From: CAXBCP01 sp038120765
GTDB taxonomy: Bacteria; Pseudomonadota; Alphaproteobacteria; MPNO01; UBA830
NCBI GenBank assembly: GCA_038120765.1
Contig: JAYOMI010000145.1
Location: 1 to 6,840 of the forward strand
Direction: 5' to 3'
DNA: 6,840 nt
Positions within the stretch are counted from its first letter, which is position 1. Each line of letters starts with the position of its first letter. Both the position numbers and the translations under genes were made by a program. The notes beneath the pieces were generated by a model that made no database searches, was not told the origin of the DNA, and saw only the letters and a program-made list of their open reading frames with translations. This document shows positions 5,435 to 6,840 of this stretch, piece after piece.

Positions 5435-6550
5435 ATGGCAGAGATGGCCAAGGTCGCGGTACTGACCGAACCACGCATGTTCGATTGCCGGGAAGTGGAA
5501 GTGCCCGAGATAGGACCGGATGACGGCATCCTGCGGGTAGAGGCCGCAGGTCTCTGCGGGACTGACTGGGAACAATATCTTGGTCATCTCGACAACACCC
5601 AGTGGGCGGTCCGCCCGATTATTCCTGGCCATGAAATTCTCGGCTGGATCGACAAGGTCGGACCCGAGGCCGCCAAGCGCTGGGACGTGAAAGAGGGCGA
5701 CCGGGTGACGGTCGAGGCGTCAATTCCCTGCGGCCAGTGCTTCCAGTGTCAGGTTGGGCGTCCCGTGCTGTGCAAGAACGGCATGGGCTACGGTCTTCGC
5801 ATGGGGTTCAACAACCCGCCGCACCTTTGGGGCGGTTATGCGACCCATATGTACCTGCACCCCGGCGCGACGCTGCACAAGGCGCCTTCCGACGTGCCGA
5901 CCGATATCATGAGCCTGTTCAACCCGATGTCGAATGCCGTCCGTTGGGCGGTAGAACGTCCCGAGACGGGAATCGGCGATACCATCGTCATCGAGGGGCC
6001 GGGGCAGCGGGGCCTGCTGGCTGTCGTTGCCGCCCGTGAAGCGGGTGCCGGCAAGATTATCGTCACCGGGACGAAAAGCGATACACTGCGTCTGTCACTG
6101 GCGCGCGAACTCGGCGCGGATGCGACCGTCGTCGTCGACGATCATGATCCCGTCGAGCAGGTGATCGAACTGACCGATGGAAAGCTTGCCGACATCGTCG
6201 TCGATGTATCGGCTTTCGCGACCAAGCCGATCACCGATGCGATCGAAATGGTCCGGCCGGGCGGCAAGGTCGTCGTTGCCGGGCTTAAAAGCTTTGCCCC
6301 GATCCCCGGTTTTATCTCTGACAAGCTCATTACCAAGGAAATCGCGATGCTCGGTGTACTCTCGTCGAGCTGGTCGTCGGTCGAGAAATCCATCGATATC
6401 ATCCGCCGCAAGGGCGATGTACTGAAAAAGCTGTGCACACATCACTATCCCGTCGATCAGGCGGATATGGCCGTGAAGGTGCTTGGGCGTGAGGTCGTCG
6501 ACGGCCCGGAAGCCGTGCACGTCCATATAGACGCCGCGTCCACCATCTAG
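5435..6550 (+). CDS. Zinc-type medium-chain alcohol dehydrogenase (MDR superfamily)
   Basis: The predicted activity is NAD(P)-dependent interconversion of an alcohol and a ketone or aldehyde in the cytoplasm. The 371-residue protein has the GroES-like domain first. Catalytic zinc ligands are Cys41 (in GLCGTD) and His66-Glu67 (in PGHE). The structural-zinc lobe has all four cysteines, at 99, 102, 105 and 113. The Rossmann domain starts near residue 181 with the nucleotide-loop motif GPGQRG at 188-193. LADIVVDV and MVRPGGKVVVAGLKS follow. At the place where many relatives have Glu, Asp or Cys as another zinc ligand (EP.. or DP..), this protein has Asn163 in FNPMSNAVRW. That resembles a known MDR subgroup as I recall it. 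The second beta strand ends TGT without an acidic residue, so NAD versus NADP preference is open. A HyuA-type gene follows after 15 bases, which indicates an operon. The substrate is unknown. Confidence 0.92.
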   Translation: MAEMAKVAVLTEPRMFDCREVEVPEIGPDDGILRVEAAGLCGTDWEQYLGHLDNTQWAVRPIIPGHEILGWIDKVGPEAAKRWDVKEGDRVTVEASIPCGQCFQCQVGRPVLCKNGMGYGLRMGFNNPPHLWGGYATHMYLHPGATLHKAPSDVPTDIMSLFNPMSNAVRWAVERPETGIGDTIVIEGPGQRGLLAVVAAREAGAGKIIVTGTKSDTLRLSLARELGADATVVVDDHDPVEQVIELTDGKLADIVVDVSAFATKPITDAIEMVRPGGKVVVAGLKSFAPIPGFISDKLITKEIAMLGVLSSSWSSVEKSIDIIRRKGDVLKKLCTHHYPVDQADMAVKVLGREVVDGPEAVHVHIDAASTI

Positions 6551-6565
6551 CGGGGAGAGACAGCC

Positions 6566-6840
6566 ATGGCTTCGTGGATGGTCGGGATCGACACCGGCGG
6601 TACCTTTACCGATCTGATCGCGTTCGAGACCGGCAGCGGCGAATTGCGGGTTGCGAAGGTCTCGTCCGACCCGTCAGACCCGTCCAATGCCGTCATGGAC
6701 GCGCTGGACGAGCTTTTCCGGATGGGAATCCTGCCCGGCGACATCGCCTCGCTGGTGCACGGCACGACGGTTGCCACGAATGCCATTCTCGAAGGCAAGG
6801 GCGTGAAGACGGGTCTTCTGATCACCGACGGCTTTCGCGC
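6566..6840 (+). CDS. Hydantoinase/oxoprolinase family protein, HyuA-type subunit (N-terminal part, runs off the right edge)
   Basis: Members include the ATP-dependent HyuA subunit of N-methylhydantoinase, 5-oxoprolinase, and the related subunits of acetone and acetophenone carboxylases. They usually work with a HyuB-type partner. The 91 visible residues contain the ASKHA phosphate-binding strand-loop VGIDTGGTFTDLIAFE at 6-21. They also contain the highly characteristic segment VHGTTVATNAILEGKG at 64-79, followed by TGLLITDGFR at 82-91. Full-length members have about 650-720 residues, so most of the protein is outside the window. ATG at 6566 is preceded by GGGAG at 6553-6557 with eight bases between. 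The 15-base gap after the dehydrogenase stop suggests co-transcription. The N-terminal domain alone cannot separate hydantoin or oxoproline hydrolysis from ketone carboxylation. Confidence 0.93.
   Translation, partial: MASWMVGIDTGGTFTDLIAFETGSGELRVAKVSSDPSDPSNAVMDALDELFRMGILPGDIASLVHGTTVATNAILEGKGVKTGLLITDGFR

Noticed and set aside
6547..6825. A minus-strand frame opposite the HyuA start
   Set aside because: The plus strand encodes clear HyuA motifs. The minus-strand translation has none.

Overview
The window looks like chromosomal DNA from a GC-rich proteobacterium, most likely an alphaproteobacterium. This rests on the GC-rich codon use and on the style of the proteins, and no ribosomal or taxonomic marker is present. 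A run of 23 Ns at 5257-5279 shows that the sequence is a draft scaffold. I see no tRNA, rRNA, CRISPR array, insertion sequence or phage gene.

Left block (1-3632, all on the minus strand). In transcription order it holds three genes. The first encodes a 650-residue polytopic membrane protein that resembles GT-C-fold glycosyltransferases. The second is cysQ, a 3'(2'),5'-bisphosphate nucleotidase. The third is a two-domain Sua5/YrdC threonylcarbamoyl-AMP synthase, which runs off the left edge. A 107-bp gap before cysQ carries a good sigma70-type promoter, a GGAG ribosome-binding site and two interleaved inverted repeats. cysQ and sua5 therefore probably form their own transcription unit. cysQ appears to begin with TTG.

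Middle (3633-4504). A 188-bp divergent intergenic region is followed by a plus-strand gene for a SRAP/YedK (HMCES) family protein that covalently caps abasic sites in single-stranded DNA. Its start must be the ATG at 3821, so that cysteine 2 becomes the N-terminal residue. The gene ends one base from the end of the next gene, which converges on it.

Right block (4506-6840). A minus-strand TIM-barrel amidohydrolase related to 2-pyrone-4,6-dicarboxylate lactonase (LigI-like) has lost its N-terminus in the assembly gap. It is divergent from a plus-strand pair: a zinc-type medium-chain alcohol dehydrogenase and the start of a hydantoinase/oxoprolinase (HyuA-type) subunit, which leaves at the right edge. 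The pair has good ribosome-binding sites and a 15-bp spacing, so it is very probably an operon. Together the three look like an uncharacterised catabolic cluster for a small carbonyl, lactone or amide compound. The substrate cannot be read from the sequence.

Most of the window is ordinary housekeeping and accessory metabolism. The items most worth a second look are the dehydrogenase/HyuA/amidohydrolase cluster, the Asn at the usual third zinc-ligand position of the dehydrogenase, and the compact promoter/inverted-repeat region before cysQ. I do not see a clearly new defence or mobile system.
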